This document shows, piece by piece, positions 6,267 through 7,616 of a stretch of 7,616 nt of DNA. The DNA comes from an uncultured Tissierellia bacterium (GTDB lineage: Bacteria > Bacillota > Clostridia > Tissierellales > Peptoniphilaceae), in NCBI GenBank assembly GCA_902489145.1, contig CABTYV010000052.1:1-7616 (forward strand). The letters are read 5' to 3'. Positions within the stretch are counted from its first letter, which is position 1. Each line of letters begins with the position of its first letter. The translations under genes were made by a program, and so were the position numbers. The notes under the pieces are model-generated. The model did no database searches, was not told where the DNA came from, and saw only the letters and a list, made by a program, of their open reading frames with translations.

Positions 6267-7153
6267 GCATCCTCCTTTTTCCACTGTGCCAGCCATTTTT
6301 CAGCCTGGTCAAAATGCGCCCGGTCCGCTTCCTCCTCCCGCAAAAGGTCCTGCGACAGCAGGTATCCATCCGGCTCCACCTTTTCTGCGGCAAAAAGACG
6401 AAGGGCACGAGCCGCAGGCCGATTTTGGAAGGCCTCCTCCAACGGCTGAATATGCTGATTCGTCAGGTCGCCGCAAAAGAGCGGCGCCCGGGCGCCGATC
6501 GCTTCCAGCACCAACAGCTTCGTAGCAGGACCGATTTCTTCCTGTACCCGACGAAGCCCCTGGTCGCCAAAAGCCCCCTGGTCATAAAAAGCAAAAGCCA
6601 CTCCCTTGCCCCACCGATTTTTTTCGATCCAGGAAAGTAAACATAGCAGGGAAGAAGTGTTTCGAATGGTATTTTTCTGAAAGCGACTGCCCCGGGTAAA
6701 AGACGCCAAAAGCGCAAAAAAAGGTCCATAAATCGCCAGAGCAGCCAGACTTTTCCAGGATAAGAATTGCCAATGAGCAAAGAAATGAAAATACATCAAA
6801 AGCCCGGTGATCGCGCCTCCCAGGAAAAGCCAGAGGATGCTAAGCCCTAACAGGGTGCGGGTCGTCTGGCGGGCCTGTTTTTTTCGATCAAAATAAAAAT
6901 AGGGCCCCCAGAAATAAGGCGCCGTATCGTAATAGGTCGCAACCACCACATCCGCCTGGGTCACATCCCCCACATAAACATTTTGAATCGGGGTCTTCCC
7001 GCTGCCGTATTGCAAAATACGGGCAGCGGCCCCCAATTGGTGAAGGTCTAAGAGCAAGGCAGAGAGAAACCGTGCCTTGCTCTTCTGCGACAGGCGAGTG
7101 CGAAAGACCTTGCTATAGCGAAAATACCAGTCCCGATACGCATTTTCGTCCAT
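6260..7153 (-). CDS. Membrane protein resembling a catalytically degenerate M28 peptidase, embedded in a PTS operon
   Basis: I recognise no named family for this 297-residue protein. It starts with ATG 9 nt after AAAGGAGG. Seen: a soluble N-terminal part, two hydrophobic segments (about 101-123 and 133-152), then a soluble C-terminal part. By eye the soluble parts follow the order of an M28 zinc aminopeptidase. 'ADVVVATYYDT' (68-77) matches the family's 'vvvgaHyDT'. 'IRNTSSLLCLLSWIEKN' (163-179) matches 'DnasGvaalLelar'. 'GVAFAFYDQGAFGDQGL' (184-200) matches 'irfvffdgEEkGLlGS', and 'LLVLEAIG' (213-220) matches 'inlDmiG'. The metal ligands are altered: His to Tyr74, Asp to Arg164 or Asn165, the Glu pair lost, and the last Asp to Glu217. 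If the alignment holds, this is a pseudo-peptidase with a two-helix insertion between its first and second metal motifs. It is not EIIC or EIID: it has too few membrane segments and no family motifs. Its place between EIIB and EIIA suggests a PTS-linked accessory role, which is inference. Its stop overlaps the EIIA start by 7 bp. Confidence 0.8.
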   Translation of the reverse strand: MDENAYRDWYFRYSKVFRTRLSQKSKARFLSALLLDLHQLGAAARILQYGSGKTPIQNVYVGDVTQADVVVATYYDTAPYFWGPYFYFDRKKQARQTTRTLLGLSILWLFLGGAITGLLMYFHFFAHWQFLSWKSLAALAIYGPFFALLASFTRGSRFQKNTIRNTSSLLCLLSWIEKNRWGKGVAFAFYDQGAFGDQGLRRVQEEIGPATKLLVLEAIGARAPLFCGDLTNQHIQPLEEAFQNRPAARALRLFAAEKVEPDGYLLSQDLLREEEADRAHFDQAEKWLAQWKKEDAC

Positions 7154-7170
7154 CGCAGCCTTCCTCCTTT

Positions 7171-7616
7171 TTACAAGTTGAATTTTGCTGCCACCTCGGA
7201 AAGTTCTGTGCGGGGAGCCGAAGGGGTGGCCTGAAAATAGATCTCCTCCACTCCATATTTTTCCTTCATCTCCAGGAGCTTTTCTACATCAGAACGGTTC
7301 ATATAAACCGACTTGGTGACCAGGAGATCTTTTTCCGGATCCTTCTGAGCAATGCCACCAATATTCAGCTGGCGCATCGGGACGCCCCCCTTGGCCAGGT
7401 CGTACATCACCTGGACGGTTTTGGCGATCAAGATGCATTGATAGTCCTTGAAGTGGAACTCGTCCCAATAATACTGTGCCTTTTCCGGTGTAATGACAAT
7501 CGTCTTTTGCCCCGTTCGGCTGCCGGCACTTTTGTAGAGATCCCGCATGAAAGGATCCTTCGCCACCACCTCGTCGACTACGAAAATGGAATTGACCCCC
7601 GCTTTTTGAGAAAGGG
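7171..7616 (-). CDS. PTS mannose/fructose/sorbose-family EIIB, partial (N-terminus beyond the right edge)
   Basis: Cytoplasmic EIIB of a mannose-family PTS; it takes phosphate from EIIA and passes it to the sugar moved by EIIC/EIID. The reading frame is open to the window edge. The last 147 residues are visible, starting LSQKAGVNSIFVVDE and continuing into VAKDPFMRDLY, the family's typical 'VVDDxVAKDPFxK' stretch. Further family signatures are 'GVPMRQLNIGGI' and 'VYMNRSDVEKL', and the C-terminal 'EIYFQATPS..R' matches the usual end of this domain of about 160 residues. The phosphorylated histidine lies in the missing N-terminus (about 15 residues in the family), so its presence cannot be checked. 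A GTG at 7567-7569 opens an in-frame ORF but is internal, because homology continues upstream of it. It is followed after 17 bp by the membrane-protein gene and then by the matching EIIA. EIIC and EIID are presumably upstream, outside the window. Confidence 0.93.
   Translation of the reverse strand, partial: LSQKAGVNSIFVVDEVVAKDPFMRDLYKSAGSRTGQKTIVITPEKAQYYWDEFHFKDYQCILIAKTVQVMYDLAKGGVPMRQLNIGGIAQKDPEKDLLVTKSVYMNRSDVEKLLEMKEKYGVEEIYFQATPSAPRTELSEVAAKFNL

Noticed and set aside
6267..6296. Longer start for the mannose-family EIIA
   Set aside because: Ten extra residues would precede the conserved first beta strand, and the strong AAAAAGGAGG site lies downstream of that start.
6260..7153. Calling the 297-residue protein EIIC, EIID or an active M28 peptidase
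   Set aside because: It has only two hydrophobic segments and no EIIC/EIID motifs, and the M28 metal ligands visible by eye are mostly replaced, so neither function is supported.

Overview
The window is a fully minus-strand stretch of bacterial sugar-uptake and sugar-catabolism genes, with no RNA gene, insertion sequence, CRISPR array or phage gene visible. Dense packing, strong AAGGAGG-type ribosome sites, short gene overlaps, and two phosphotransferase systems (PTS) of the mannose and lactose families point to a Bacillota, probably host-associated. GC content looks slightly above 50% by eye. I cannot name the genus; an Erysipelotrichia- or Lactobacillales-like host is only a guess.

Read in the direction of transcription (right to left), the first operon enters from the right edge with a mannose-family EIIB cut at its N-terminus. 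It continues with a 297-residue membrane protein that looks like an inactivated M28 peptidase, a single-domain mannose-family EIIA, mannonate dehydratase (uxuA) and KDPG aldolase (eda). It ends at a strong hairpin terminator at about 4055-4098. UxuA and Eda are two steps of hexuronate breakdown (D-mannonate to KDG; KDPG to pyruvate plus glyceraldehyde-3-phosphate), so this PTS probably imports a glucuronate-containing sugar. EIIC, EIID, fructuronate reductase and KDG kinase are not in the window and are expected upstream, off the right edge, or elsewhere.

A 146-bp gap (3957-4102) follows. It holds the terminator, a weak candidate promoter and a 7-bp-arm inverted repeat. Then comes a HAD-family phosphatase or phosphomutase (3249-3956). 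After 74 bp starts a second unit: lactose-family EIIA, EIIC, a MupG-like (DUF871/GH170) 6-phospho-glycosidase and lactose-family EIIB. Here the PTS would import and phosphorylate a disaccharide and the MupG-like enzyme would cleave it inside the cell. The family's known activity on MurNAc-6-phosphate-GlcNAc suggests a peptidoglycan-derived disaccharide. The left 50 bp hold no recognisable gene, only a possible ribosome site for a next gene beyond the edge.

The least ordinary items are the degenerate peptidase-like membrane protein inside the mannose-type PTS operon, and the MupG-like enzyme served by a complete lactose-family PTS instead of the usual MurP-type transporter.
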